Origin: VFJZ01 sp046598415
Lineage (GTDB): Bacteria; Actinomycetota; Thermoleophilia; Gaiellales; F1-60-MAGs149
DNA: 64,000 nucleotides
Direction of reading: 5' to 3'
Assembly (NCBI GenBank): GCA_046598415.1
Contig: JBKJIG010000006.1
Location: 32,553-96,552, forward strand
Below, piece after piece: positions 25,140-34,306 of this stretch (within the stretch, counting starts at the first letter, position 1; the number at the start of each line of letters is the position of its first letter). Both the position numbers and the translations under genes were made by a program. The notes beneath the pieces were generated by a model, which saw only the letters and a program-made list of their open reading frames with translations, was not told where the DNA came from and ran no database searches.

Positions 25140-26717
25140 CTAGTTGATGCGCTTCGTGCCTGCGCCCCACGCGCGGTCGCGGAGGACGAACTTCTGCACC
25201 TTGCCGGTCGACGTCTTCGGCAGCGGGCCGAACTCGACCTCGTCGGGACACTTGAAGTGCGCCAGGCGGTCGCGGCAGTAGGCGATCAGCTCGACGGCGG
25301 TCACCTCGGCGCCGTCACGCAACGTCACGTACGCCTTCGGGCGCTCGCCCCACTTGTCGTGCGGGATGGCGATCACCGCGCACTCCATCACCGCCGGGTG
25401 TGACACGACGGTCTGCTCGATCTCGATCGTCGAGATGTTCTCGCCGCCCGAGATGATGATGTCCTTCGCGCGGTCGCGCAGCTCGATGTTGCCGTCGGGA
25501 TGCCACACCGCCAGGTCGCCGGAGTGGAACCAGCCGCCGCGGAACGCCTGATCGGTTGCCTCGTCGTCGGCGAAGTAGCCGCGCATCACGTTGTTGCCGC
25601 GCATCACCACCTCGCCCATCGTCTCGGCGTCGCGCGGCACGTCGTTCTCGTCGGCGTCGACCACGCGCACCAGGTCGGCGGTCGGATAGCCCTGGCCCTG
25701 CCGAGCACGCAGCCGCGCCTTGTCCGCCGGCGCCGCGTCGTTCCAGGCGGGCAGCCATGTCGCGACGGTGATCGGCCCGTACGTCTCGGTCAGGCCGTAG
25801 ACGTGGATGGCCCGGAAGTTGAGCTCGGCCATGCGCGCGAACAGCGTCGGCGACGGGGGCGCGGCGGCCACGAGCGCCGTCACCGCCGGCTCCACGCGGT
25901 GCGCGGCCGGGTGATCGACGACCGACAGCTGCACGGTCGGGGCGCCGCAGTAGTGCGTCACTCCCTCGTCGTCGATCAGCCGCCATACCTCGCCGGCGTC
26001 CACCTTGCGCATCGTCACGTGAGTGGCGCCGACCGCCGTCACGGCCCACGGGAAGCACCAGCCGTTGCAGTGGAACATGGGCAGCGTCCACAGGTACGCC
26101 GACTCGGGCGAGAGGCCGGCCACGACGCACTCGGACAGCGCGTTCAGGTACGCGCCGCGGTGCGTGTACTGCACGCCCTTCGGCCGGCCGGTGGTGCCCG
26201 ACGTGTAGTTGATCGAGATCGGCTCCTCCTCGTCGGCGAGCCACGACTCCGGGTCGTCCGCCGCGGCGGCGGCGAGGAACGCCTCGTACGGGCAGCCGTT
26301 CGTGCCCGTGTCGTCGCACCGCACCACGACCAGGTGGGCGACATCGTCGGGCGCGACCAGCGACACGAGCTCGTGGTCGACGAGCAGCACGCGCGCGCCC
26401 GAGTGCCGCAGGATGTACCCGATCTCGTCGCTCGCGAGGCGCGTGTTGATGGCGACCAGCTGCAGGCCCGCCGCCGGCACGCCGAAGTGCGCCTCGAGGA
26501 TCATCGGTGCGTTCGGCGACAGTACCGCGACCCGGTCGTCCTTCGCGAGGCCCAGGCCACGCAGCGCGTTCGCGAGCCGCCACGACCGGTCGGCGATCTC
26601 GGCCCACGTGTACCGCCGCCCGTCGTCGGCGTGCACCAGCCCGACCTTGGGGCCATACACGTACGCCGCCCGGCGCAGGAAGTCGACGGGCGTCAGTTCG
26701 GTGCGCCAGACCTTCAT
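25140..26717 (-). CDS. AMP-forming acyl-CoA synthetase
   Basis: A 525-residue ANL-superfamily ligase. The P-loop-like core NYTSGTTGRPKGV, the aryl/acyl pocket segment YGLTETYGP, the hinge region GWFHSGDLAVWHPDG with RAKDIIISGGENIS, and the C-terminal catalytic lysine in PKTSTGKVQKF are all present. It activates a carboxylic acid to acyl-AMP then acyl-CoA. Overall it resembles medium-chain or dimethylsulfoniopropionate-type CoA ligases. ATG 26717 has GAGGA 7 nt upstream and is divergent from the hydrolase at 26775. Substrate not determinable. Confidence 0.9.
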   Translation of the reverse strand: MKVWRTELTPVDFLRRAAYVYGPKVGLVHADDGRRYTWAEIADRSWRLANALRGLGLAKDDRVAVLSPNAPMILEAHFGVPAAGLQLVAINTRLASDEIGYILRHSGARVLLVDHELVSLVAPDDVAHLVVVRCDDTGTNGCPYEAFLAAAAADDPESWLADEEEPISINYTSGTTGRPKGVQYTHRGAYLNALSECVVAGLSPESAYLWTLPMFHCNGWCFPWAVTAVGATHVTMRKVDAGEVWRLIDDEGVTHYCGAPTVQLSVVDHPAAHRVEPAVTALVAAAPPSPTLFARMAELNFRAIHVYGLTETYGPITVATWLPAWNDAAPADKARLRARQGQGYPTADLVRVVDADENDVPRDAETMGEVVMRGNNVMRGYFADDEATDQAFRGGWFHSGDLAVWHPDGNIELRDRAKDIIISGGENISTIEIEQTVVSHPAVMECAVIAIPHDKWGERPKAYVTLRDGAEVTAVELIAYCRDRLAHFKCPDEVEFGPLPKTSTGKVQKFVLRDRAWGAGTKRIN

Positions 26718-26774
26718 CGCTTCATCCTCGCCAGCGCCTCCGCCTCGATGACCGCCATGCGGCACCCTACCGTA

Positions 26775-27542
26775 ATGCTGAATGTCCACCGATGGGGGCC
26801 TGACGACGGCCCGGCGACCCTCTGCCTGCACGGCGTCACGGGCCACGGCCAGCGGTTCGCACGCCTCGCGACCGACTGCCTGAAGGACCGCCGCGTGCTC
26901 GCTCCCGACCTGCGCGGCCACGGCCGCTCGCCGTGGACGCCGCCCTGGACGGCCGAGCAGCACATCGGCGACCTCATCGACGTGCTCGAGGCGGAGGGCG
27001 TCGAGATGGTCGATATCGTCGGCCACTCGTTCGGTGGGCTCGTCGCGACGCACCTCGCGTCGGCCATCGGCGAGCACGTCGGCCGCGTCGTGCTGCTCGA
27101 CCCGGCGATCGAGATCGACCCGGAGACGGCGCTCGAGGCGGCCGAGGACTCGCGCAATCCGCCATCGTGGGCGTCGATCGACGAGGCCAGGGCCGCGCGT
27201 CGCGAGCAGCGCACGCCGGCCGGGTACCCGGGCTCGGATCAGGACGTCGACGACCACGCGCAGCAGGGCGAGGATGGCCGCTTCCGGTTCCGCTACCTGG
27301 CCAGTGCCGCGGTCACGGCGTGGAGCGAGATGGCCGGTCCGGTGGTCGACCTGCGCGAGTGGGAGGGACGCCTGCATCTGGTCACCGCCGCGCAGGCGCC
27401 GTACGTCACCGACTCGACGCGCGAGTGGCTGAGCGGCGACCTCGGCGACCGCTTCACCGAGACCGTGATCGACTCCAGCCACATGCTCTACTGGGACGCC
27501 TACGAGCAGACGGCTGTCGAGGTCGCCGCATTTCTGTCCTGA
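26775..27542 (+). CDS. Alpha/beta hydrolase
   Basis: A 255-residue alpha/beta-hydrolase. Oxyanion segment LHGVTGHG near the N-terminus, nucleophile elbow GHSFGG (about residues 86-91) and a late catalytic His in DSSHMLYWD are visible, so it should be an active esterase or C-C hydrolase. In-frame ATGs at 26749 and 26758 are possible longer starts; ATG 26775 was chosen because the domain begins immediately after it. The stop overlaps the following transporter gene. Substrate unknown. Confidence 0.85.
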   Translation: MLNVHRWGPDDGPATLCLHGVTGHGQRFARLATDCLKDRRVLAPDLRGHGRSPWTPPWTAEQHIGDLIDVLEAEGVEMVDIVGHSFGGLVATHLASAIGEHVGRVVLLDPAIEIDPETALEAAEDSRNPPSWASIDEARAARREQRTPAGYPGSDQDVDDHAQQGEDGRFRFRYLASAAVTAWSEMAGPVVDLREWEGRLHLVTAAQAPYVTDSTREWLSGDLGDRFTETVIDSSHMLYWDAYEQTAVEVAAFLS

Positions 27543-28450
27543 CGTCACGCCTGCCCAGGATCGACCGGGTCCTGGTCGCCCTGCTGGCGACGGTCGCCTT
27601 CTGGGCGCTGAACGTGATCGTGGTGAAGTGGGCGGTGGGTACGAGCGGGCAGTGGGATCCGCTCGCGTACTCGTTCATCCGGCTCACCATCGGCGGCGCG
27701 CTGCTGATGGTGTTCGTGTGGGCGCGTGAGGGGTCGATCATGGTCGGCCGGCGCGACGTGCCGCTGATCCTCTTCTCGGCGCTCGTCGGCATCGTCATCA
27801 ACCAGGTCGGCTTCATGTACGCGGCCACGTACGCCACGGCGACCACGATCTCGCTGATCCTCGCCACCATCCCGGCGTTCGCCGCCATCACCGCCTCGGT
27901 GCTCGGCCACGAGCGGATCGGCGGCCGGCACTGGCTCGGCATCGGCGTCGCCGCGGTCGGCACGACGCTGGTGCTGCGGGCAGGCCCGGGCGAGCTCGAC
28001 ATCACCGGCCTGCGCGGCGACCTGCTGGCACTGCTGGCCGCGGCCTCGTGGGGCGTCTACTCCGCGCTCGTGCGGCCGCTGCTCGACCGGTACTCGCCGA
28101 ACCGCATCTCGACCGTCGTGGTCTGCGCGGCGTTGCCGATGCTCGCCGTCGTGAGCTTCCCGCAGGTGCTGCGGCAGGACTACGGCTCGGTCACGCTGGG
28201 CGGCTGGGGCGCGCTCACCTTCAGCGTGTTCTTCTCGCTCGTGATCACCAACATGCTGTGGTTCGGTGCCATCCAGGCCGGCGGTGCGGCGCGCGCCACC
28301 GCGGTGCTGCCGATCCAGCCGTTCCTCGGCGCGCTGTTCGCGTTCATCCTGCTCGGCGAGACGGTCACCTGGCTGCAGATCGCCGGCGGGCTGATCGTCG
28401 TCGTCGGCATCTGGCTGACGCGACGGCGCACGCTCGTCCTCGCCGACTAG
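27539..28450 (+). CDS. EamA/DMT-family transporter
   Basis: A 10-TM drug/metabolite transporter (EamA repeats), about 303 residues. The first TM begins RVLVALLATVAFWALNVIVVKWA and the two EamA halves are evident (ALVGIVINQVGFMYAA... and LLAAASWGVYSALVRP...). No ATG, GTG or TTG in this frame lies close to the first TM. The best candidate is CTG 27539, whose CTGA overlaps the TGA of the hydrolase just as ATGA does elsewhere, so a rare CTG start is proposed. Cargo unknown; likely export of a small metabolite. Confidence 0.8.
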   Translation: MTSRLPRIDRVLVALLATVAFWALNVIVVKWAVGTSGQWDPLAYSFIRLTIGGALLMVFVWAREGSIMVGRRDVPLILFSALVGIVINQVGFMYAATYATATTISLILATIPAFAAITASVLGHERIGGRHWLGIGVAAVGTTLVLRAGPGELDITGLRGDLLALLAAASWGVYSALVRPLLDRYSPNRISTVVVCAALPMLAVVSFPQVLRQDYGSVTLGGWGALTFSVFFSLVITNMLWFGAIQAGGAARATAVLPIQPFLGALFAFILLGETVTWLQIAGGLIVVVGIWLTRRRTLVLAD

Positions 28451-28460
28451 CGAGAGCCCG

Positions 28461-29771
28461 TCAGCCGACGACCGCGCGGACGATGTGCAGCGTTGCCTGC
28501 GTGGCGTACGCCAGATCGTCGGTGTGAATGCGCTCGTCGACGTTGTGGAAGCCCTGCTCGTGCACGTCGACCGGCGTGGTGCGGTACGGCCAGAAGCCGT
28601 GGGCGACGGTGCCCCACGCCTCGCGTAGATAGTGGGAGTCGGCGAAGCCGGACGAGATCATGGGCAGCAGGATCGCGCCCGGGTCGGCGTCGTCGAGAAA
28701 CCCCTGGCAGGCCCGGTAGAGCGGCGTGCCGATCTCGGACGATGCGCCGCCGGTGAGCGCGTCGAGCCACTGCAGCTCGTACGGCAGGTCGTCGCCGAGC
28801 GCCTCGCGCAGCTCGCGCTCCAGGTCGGCCTCGGTGGTGCCGGGCAGCACCCGGCAGTCGACCTCGCAGGTGGCGCGCGCGGGCATGACGTTGCGCGCGC
28901 TGGAGCCCAGCAGGCGGGTCGGGGCCATGGTGGTGGAGAACAGCGGCTCGAGCGTCGCGCGCAGCGACTCGTGCAGCGTCGATGCGCGCGCGATGCGCTC
29001 CTCCAGGTCGCCGTCGGGCCCGACCAGCACGTCGAGCATGCGTGCCGTCGTCGGCAGCACGTGGCGCCGGGGCTCGTAGGCGGCGACCCGGCGCACCAGT
29101 TCGGCCAGCCGTGGCACGGCGTTCGCGCCCGACCTGGGCCGCGAGGCGTGCCCGGCGATGCCGAGCGCGGTGACGCCGACCGGCAGCGTCGCCTTCTGGC
29201 CGCACTCGATCGACACGACGACGCGGCCATCGGCCAGCACCAGCCGGTCGCCGCCGCCCTCGTCGATGGCGTAGTCGACCCGCAGGTCGGGCCGGGCGCC
29301 GACCAGCCAGCGCATGCCGACGTTCTCGACGCCGTCCTCCTCGTCGGCCTGCGCGATGAACAGCAGGTCGCCCTTCGGCTTGAAGCCCGAGCGCGCGAGG
29401 ATGGCCATCGCCACGGCGCGGGTGGCCGTCTGGTTCTTCATGTCGACGGCGCCGCGTCCCCACAGCCAGCCGTCGTCGTCGACGTGCCCGGCGAACGGCG
29501 GGTGCGTCCAGTTCGGCTCGTCGGCGGGCACCACGTCGGTGTGGCCGCACAGCGCCAGCGACGGACCGTCGCCGGTGCCGCGGATGCGCGCGATCAGGTT
29601 CGGGCGGCCGACCATGCGCGAGGCGAGCTCGCACTCGATGCCCGCCGCCTCGAGATAGGTCATCAGCAGGTGGGCCGCGGGGGCCTCGTTGCCCGGCGGG
29701 TTGCCGGTGTCGATGCGAATCAGGTCGGCGGTGAGCTCCGTCGCCTCACGGCGGATCGCGGCGTCGTCCAT
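28461..29771 (-). CDS. M20-family zinc peptidase/deacylase (ArgE/DapE type)
   Basis: A 436-residue M20 metallohydrolase. Metal ligands are visible: His77 (CGHTDVVPA), Asp110 (GRGAVDMKN), general base Glu144 and ligand Glu145 (QADEEDG), and a late His in QGFHNVDER. A dimerisation domain interrupts the catalytic domain as normal. It hydrolyses N-acyl amino acids or dipeptides; ArgE, DapE and carboxypeptidase G2 relatives cannot be told apart by eye. A TAGGCT box 6 nt before ATG 29771 suggests a leaderless transcript. Divergent from the mpaA-like gene. Confidence 0.88.
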   Translation of the reverse strand: MDDAAIRREATELTADLIRIDTGNPPGNEAPAAHLLMTYLEAAGIECELASRMVGRPNLIARIRGTGDGPSLALCGHTDVVPADEPNWTHPPFAGHVDDDGWLWGRGAVDMKNQTATRAVAMAILARSGFKPKGDLLFIAQADEEDGVENVGMRWLVGARPDLRVDYAIDEGGGDRLVLADGRVVVSIECGQKATLPVGVTALGIAGHASRPRSGANAVPRLAELVRRVAAYEPRRHVLPTTARMLDVLVGPDGDLEERIARASTLHESLRATLEPLFSTTMAPTRLLGSSARNVMPARATCEVDCRVLPGTTEADLERELREALGDDLPYELQWLDALTGGASSEIGTPLYRACQGFLDDADPGAILLPMISSGFADSHYLREAWGTVAHGFWPYRTTPVDVHEQGFHNVDERIHTDDLAYATQATLHIVRAVVG

Positions 29772-29776
29772 CCGGG

Positions 29777-29783
29777 TAGCCTA
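29777..29783. promoter_or_regulatory. Shared divergent -10 (TAGCCTA / TAGGCTA)
   Basis: On the minus strand TAGGCT (29778-29783) ends 6 nt before the M20 ATG. On the plus strand TAGCCT (29777-29782) ends 7 nt before an in-frame TTG (29790) and 10 nt before ATG 29793 of the mpaA-like gene. One heptamer can thus serve both directions. Confidence 0.5.
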
Positions 29784-29792
29784 AGGCCCTTG

Positions 29793-30503
29793 ATGGAACG
29801 CTGGCGCGAGGAGGAGATCGGACGCTCGCACCGCGGTGCGCCGATCCGCGTCTTCCTGCCGGCCCGGCCGGAGGCGCTGCTGGTCGCCGGCGTGCACGGC
29901 GAGGAGCCGGAGACGGTGTGGCTCGCGCGACGGCTGCTGGAGCGCATCGACGGCGACGAGGCGACGATGGCGATCGTCGCCTGCGCCAACCCCGACGGCA
30001 CGGCCGACTCGATCCGCCAGAACGCCGCCGGCGTCGACCTGAACCGCAACTACCCGGCGGCCAGCTGGCTGCCCGACGACTCGTACACCTACCCGCCGGG
30101 CACGGCGTGGGAGGCGCGGAACCGCGAGAACCGCAGCTTGCGGTCGGGACCGGGACCGGCGCCGGGATCCGAGCCCGAGACGCGGGCGGTGCTCGACCTG
30201 ATCGAGCGGCTCGGGCCGTCGCTGATCCTCGACCTGCACGCGCCGCTCGAGCTGGTGCTGCCGACGGCCGACGCGCCGCTGGAGACGGTGGAGGAGCTCG
30301 CGCGCCGGGCGCGGCTGCCGATCACGATGGAGCTCGGCAGCCGGACACCCGGCGCGCTGCGGGACTGGTGTGCCGATCGCGGTCTGCCCGCGATCACCTA
30401 CGAGGTCGAGCACGCCGGGCTGCCCGCGCTGGGTGCGCGGCACCTCCCGGCCCTGGAGTGGCTCGTCAGAGGGCCGCGATCCAGTCGCCAACCACCTGGT
30501 TGA
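29793..30503 (+). CDS. M14 zinc carboxypeptidase, murein peptide amidase A-like
   Basis: A 236-residue M14 peptidase, the size of MpaA (about 240). Zinc ligands His35 and Glu38 (GVHGEEPE) and His149 (DLHAPLE), substrate Arg85 (LNRNYP) and catalytic Glu204/206 (YEVEHAG) are present. MpaA cleaves the gamma-D-Glu-mDAP bond of murein tripeptide in the cytosol during wall recycling; no signal peptide is seen, which fits. TTG 29790 is an alternative start. The last 38 bp overlap the convergent hydrolase gene. Confidence 0.85.
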   Translation: MERWREEEIGRSHRGAPIRVFLPARPEALLVAGVHGEEPETVWLARRLLERIDGDEATMAIVACANPDGTADSIRQNAAGVDLNRNYPAASWLPDDSYTYPPGTAWEARNRENRSLRSGPGPAPGSEPETRAVLDLIERLGPSLILDLHAPLELVLPTADAPLETVEELARRARLPITMELGSRTPGALRDWCADRGLPAITYEVEHAGLPALGARHLPALEWLVRGPRSSRQPPG

Positions 30504-31272
30504 ACTTCTCCGGCTCCTCCCACATCGGGCAGTGGCCGGACTCCTCGAAGATCACCATCTCGGCGCCCTTCTGGCGCTCCTTCAGCCACTCGCCGACGGC
30601 GACCGAGATGAGCTGCTCGTCGGCGCCCCACGTCTGCAGGGTGGGCAGCTCGTAGCTGCCCACGACGTCGCGGTAGTCCTGCACCGACTGGTCGAGGACG
30701 CAGAGCGTGCCGCAGTTCGGGCCGATCTTGCAGACCTCGTCGAGCAGGAAGGTCATGTCCGCCTCGTTCGGCTTGTGCTTGACCATCAACGGGATGAGGT
30801 GTTCCATCGTGCCGCGGAAGTCGGCCTGCGCGCCCGCCAGGAGCCCGTGCAGGTCGTCCATCGTGAACGCGCCGATCGGGAAGTCGTCGCGCACCAGGTC
30901 GGACGGGCCCTGCGAGATGTTGACGTGCCCGCCCATCCAGTCGGCGCCGAACTGGCGGATCAGCTCCCAGATGGTGAGCGTGCCCATCGACCAGCCCGCG
31001 AGCACCGGCTGCGAGAGCCCGAGCGTGTCGACGAAGTGCTTCACGTCCTTCGCGTACTGGGCGACGGTGTTGTTGCCCTCCGACGCCGGCGAGTCGCCGT
31101 GGCTGCGCAGATCGACGCGCATGACGCGGAAGCGCTCGGCGAGCGCGTCGAAGTTGCGGTCGAAGTAGCGGCGCGTCATGCACATGCCGTGAATCAGCAG
31201 CACGTCGCGGCCCGAACCCTTGTCGTCGTAGGCCAGTTGGGTGCCGTCGGGAAGTTCGTGGAAGCTCGTCAT
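30466..31272 (-). CDS. Alpha/beta hydrolase
   Basis: A 268-residue alpha/beta-hydrolase. The oxyanion segment LLIHGMCMTRRYF, nucleophile GWSMGT (about residues 94-99) and C-terminal His in ESGHCPMWEEPE define the triad. It resembles the group of haloperoxidase/3-oxoadipate enol-lactonase-like hydrolases. A TAGACT box lies 8 nt before ATG 31272, within the 3' end of the upstream MFS gene, so it may have its own promoter as well as being co-transcribed. It overlaps the convergent mpaA-like gene by 38 bp. Confidence 0.85.
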   Translation of the reverse strand: MTSFHELPDGTQLAYDDKGSGRDVLLIHGMCMTRRYFDRNFDALAERFRVMRVDLRSHGDSPASEGNNTVAQYAKDVKHFVDTLGLSQPVLAGWSMGTLTIWELIRQFGADWMGGHVNISQGPSDLVRDDFPIGAFTMDDLHGLLAGAQADFRGTMEHLIPLMVKHKPNEADMTFLLDEVCKIGPNCGTLCVLDQSVQDYRDVVGSYELPTLQTWGADEQLISVAVGEWLKERQKGAEMVIFEESGHCPMWEEPEKFNQVVGDWIAAL

Positions 31273-31283
31273 GGGTGGCGAGT

Positions 31284-32459
31284 CTACGCCGTCCCGGCGG
31301 CTGGTGCCGGCGCCCGCCGACGCAGCACCCAGAGGGAGGCGACGCCGAAGGCGGTGATCGCCAGGTAGCCGGCGGCCGGGACGTCCTGCTCGGCCAGGAC
31401 GCCGACCACGATCGGCGCCACGACGCTGGCCAGCGCCCACACGCTGTTGAGCGCGCCCATCGCCACGCCCTGCCCGATGCCGGCCCGGTTGGCGGCCTCC
31501 GAGCAGAGCGGGTAGACGGTCGTCCAGATCAGGGTGCCGAAACCGAGCGTCGCGATCACGCCGAGGGCGTACGGCCACGTGTCGAGGCCGAGCGCGAGGT
31601 ACGCGGCCAGCAGAGCGACGATCAGCACGCCGGCGCGCGCGTTGGCCCGCTTGTCGATCTGGTCGAGCCGGCGGCCCACGAAGACGGCGACGCCGACCGA
31701 CACCGCGGCGCCGCCCGTCCAGATCCAGCCGATGCCCGCGGACGACAGGCCGAGGCCGGACAGGTGGATGGGCGCGAGCACCTGCTGCGCGCCCATCGCG
31801 CCGGCCGCGAACGCGATGCCGGCGAACGCGTGCAGCAGACCCGGCTCGCGCAGGCCGATGCGCAGTGCGGTGACGACCGAGGTCTGCTCGATCGCCGTGT
31901 GGCCGCCGCGGTTCGGCTCGAGCAGGGCCCAGACGCCGAGCAGCAGGACGGCTCCGCCGAACGCGAGCATCGTCGGCTTGAGGCCGAACGCGGTGACGAC
32001 CGGCCCGCCGATCAGCGGCCCGACCAGTGACGCGGCCGTCGCGGTCGCGTTGACGATCGCGAGCGTGCGGCCGCGGTACGTGGCGGGTACCGAGGCGACC
32101 AGCCAGGCGAGCCCCGCCGTCCAGGACACGGCCGAGAAGAGGCCGTTCACGGTGCGCAGCGCGAGCAGCTCCTCGAAGGTCGACGCGAAGGCGTACAGGG
32201 GCGCGGTGGCCGCGAACAGCAGCGTCGCGCCGATGGTCAGCCGCCGCGCGCCGAGGCGGTCCGCCAGGCGTCCGGCGGGCAGCGACAGGAACAGCACGGC
32301 CACGCCGTAGGAGCCGAGGACGATGCCCGACTGGGTGTGCGTGAGACCGAGGTCGCGCTCCCAGACGGGGATCAGCGGAATGGCCGTCAGCCACATCGCG
32401 AGGTCGAAGAACGCGAGCGTCGCGATCAGCGCGGCGAGGCGGATCTCAGGCGGACGCAC
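31284..32459 (-). CDS. Major facilitator superfamily transporter
   Basis: A 391-residue, 12-TM MFS protein with the loop 2-3 signature GRLADRLGARRL. GTG 32459 is preferred over the ATG at 32501 because TATCCT (32467-32472) ends 7 nt before the GTG, and the ATG would overlap the divergent gnd start. Probably a drug or metabolite exporter. The alpha/beta-hydrolase gene follows 11 bp downstream on the same strand. Confidence 0.85.
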   Translation of the reverse strand: MRPPEIRLAALIATLAFFDLAMWLTAIPLIPVWERDLGLTHTQSGIVLGSYGVAVLFLSLPAGRLADRLGARRLTIGATLLFAATAPLYAFASTFEELLALRTVNGLFSAVSWTAGLAWLVASVPATYRGRTLAIVNATATAASLVGPLIGGPVVTAFGLKPTMLAFGGAVLLLGVWALLEPNRGGHTAIEQTSVVTALRIGLREPGLLHAFAGIAFAAGAMGAQQVLAPIHLSGLGLSSAGIGWIWTGGAAVSVGVAVFVGRRLDQIDKRANARAGVLIVALLAAYLALGLDTWPYALGVIATLGFGTLIWTTVYPLCSEAANRAGIGQGVAMGALNSVWALASVVAPIVVGVLAEQDVPAAGYLAITAFGVASLWVLRRRAPAPAAGTA

Positions 32460-32466
32460 GGGCGCA

Positions 32467-32472
32467 AGGATA
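32467..32472 (-). promoter_or_regulatory. -10 box for the MFS gene
   Basis: TATCCT on the minus strand, 7 nt before GTG 32459; decides the start choice for the transporter. Confidence 0.5.
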
Positions 32473-32499
32473 CGGGCGGCACGCGGCGAACTGCGATGC

Positions 32500-33480
<981 letters not shown>

Positions 33481-33486
33481 CCCGAG

Positions 33487-34233
33487 CTAGTCGGCGTAGC
33501 CCGGGTTCTCCCGGTCGAGGCGGCGCTTCACGGCGTCGAACAGGTGCGCCGCGTTCTCCGACTCCTTCGCCCACTGCCCGGCCGTGATCGTGGCGACGTC
33601 CTCGGGGACGCGGATCAGGTTCTGCCCGGTGGACTGCGCGAGCACCTGCTGTTCGGCGGCGCGCTCCAGGAAGTAGAGCTTGTGCCACGCGTCGGCCACG
33701 TCGCGGCCGATCACGAGCACGCCGTGGTTCTCCATGATCACGATGTTGATGTCGTCGCCCACGGCGTTGCCGATGCGCAGACCCTCCTCGGCGGCGTCGG
33801 CGAGGCCGCCGTACTCGAGGCTGACCACGTGGCCGTGGAAGTACATCGAGTTCTGCGAGATGCGCGTGTCGAAGCCGCCGGTCGTCAGGGAGATGGCCGT
33901 CGCGTAGGGCATGTGCGTGTGCAGCACGCAGCGGGCCGTCGCGCGCGACTGGTGGACGCCGCGGTGGATCATGAACGCGCTCGTCTCCCAGTCGCCCTCG
34001 CCGTCGACGACGTTGCCGTCGAGGTCGATGGTGAGGATGTCGGACGCGCGCAGCTCGGACCAGTGCGGGCCGTAGCGGTTCAGCAGGAAGCGGTCGTCAC
34101 GACCGGGCACGGCGAGCGAGAAGTGGTTGTCGATGCCCTCGTTGTAGCCGTGCATCGCGGCCGCGCGGAAGGCGGCGGCGAGGTCGACCTTCGCCTGGGT
34201 GATGACGTCGATATCGGTCGAAATGGTAGCCAT
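33487..34233 (-). CDS. Class II aldolase/adducin family protein
   Basis: A 248-residue class II aldolase-fold protein. Zinc ligands are visible in HTHMPYAT (two His) and ENHGVLV (His), with the N-terminal YNEGIDNHFSL. Members include fuculose-phosphate aldolase, ribulose-phosphate 4-epimerase and decarboxylases; this one belongs to the adducin-like subgroup often found with oxidative catabolic genes. It has its own -10 (TACAGT, 34240-34245). The FAD oxidoreductase gene lies upstream on the same strand, 73 bp away. Substrate unknown. Confidence 0.85.
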   Translation of the reverse strand: MATISTDIDVITQAKVDLAAAFRAAAMHGYNEGIDNHFSLAVPGRDDRFLLNRYGPHWSELRASDILTIDLDGNVVDGEGDWETSAFMIHRGVHQSRATARCVLHTHMPYATAISLTTGGFDTRISQNSMYFHGHVVSLEYGGLADAAEEGLRIGNAVGDDINIVIMENHGVLVIGRDVADAWHKLYFLERAAEQQVLAQSTGQNLIRVPEDVATITAGQWAKESENAAHLFDAVKRRLDRENPGYAD

Positions 34234-34239
34234 GTCCCG

Positions 34240-34245
34240 ACTGTA
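34240..34245 (-). promoter_or_regulatory. -10 box for the class II aldolase gene
   Basis: TACAGT on the minus strand, 6 nt before ATG 34233, within the 73-bp gap after the oxidoreductase gene. Confidence 0.45.
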
Positions 34246-34306
34246 GCAGCGCGCCGCTGTCGCGCTGCAACGGGCCCCGCGAGCCCCGCGGGCGCCGGGG
34301 GCGTGG

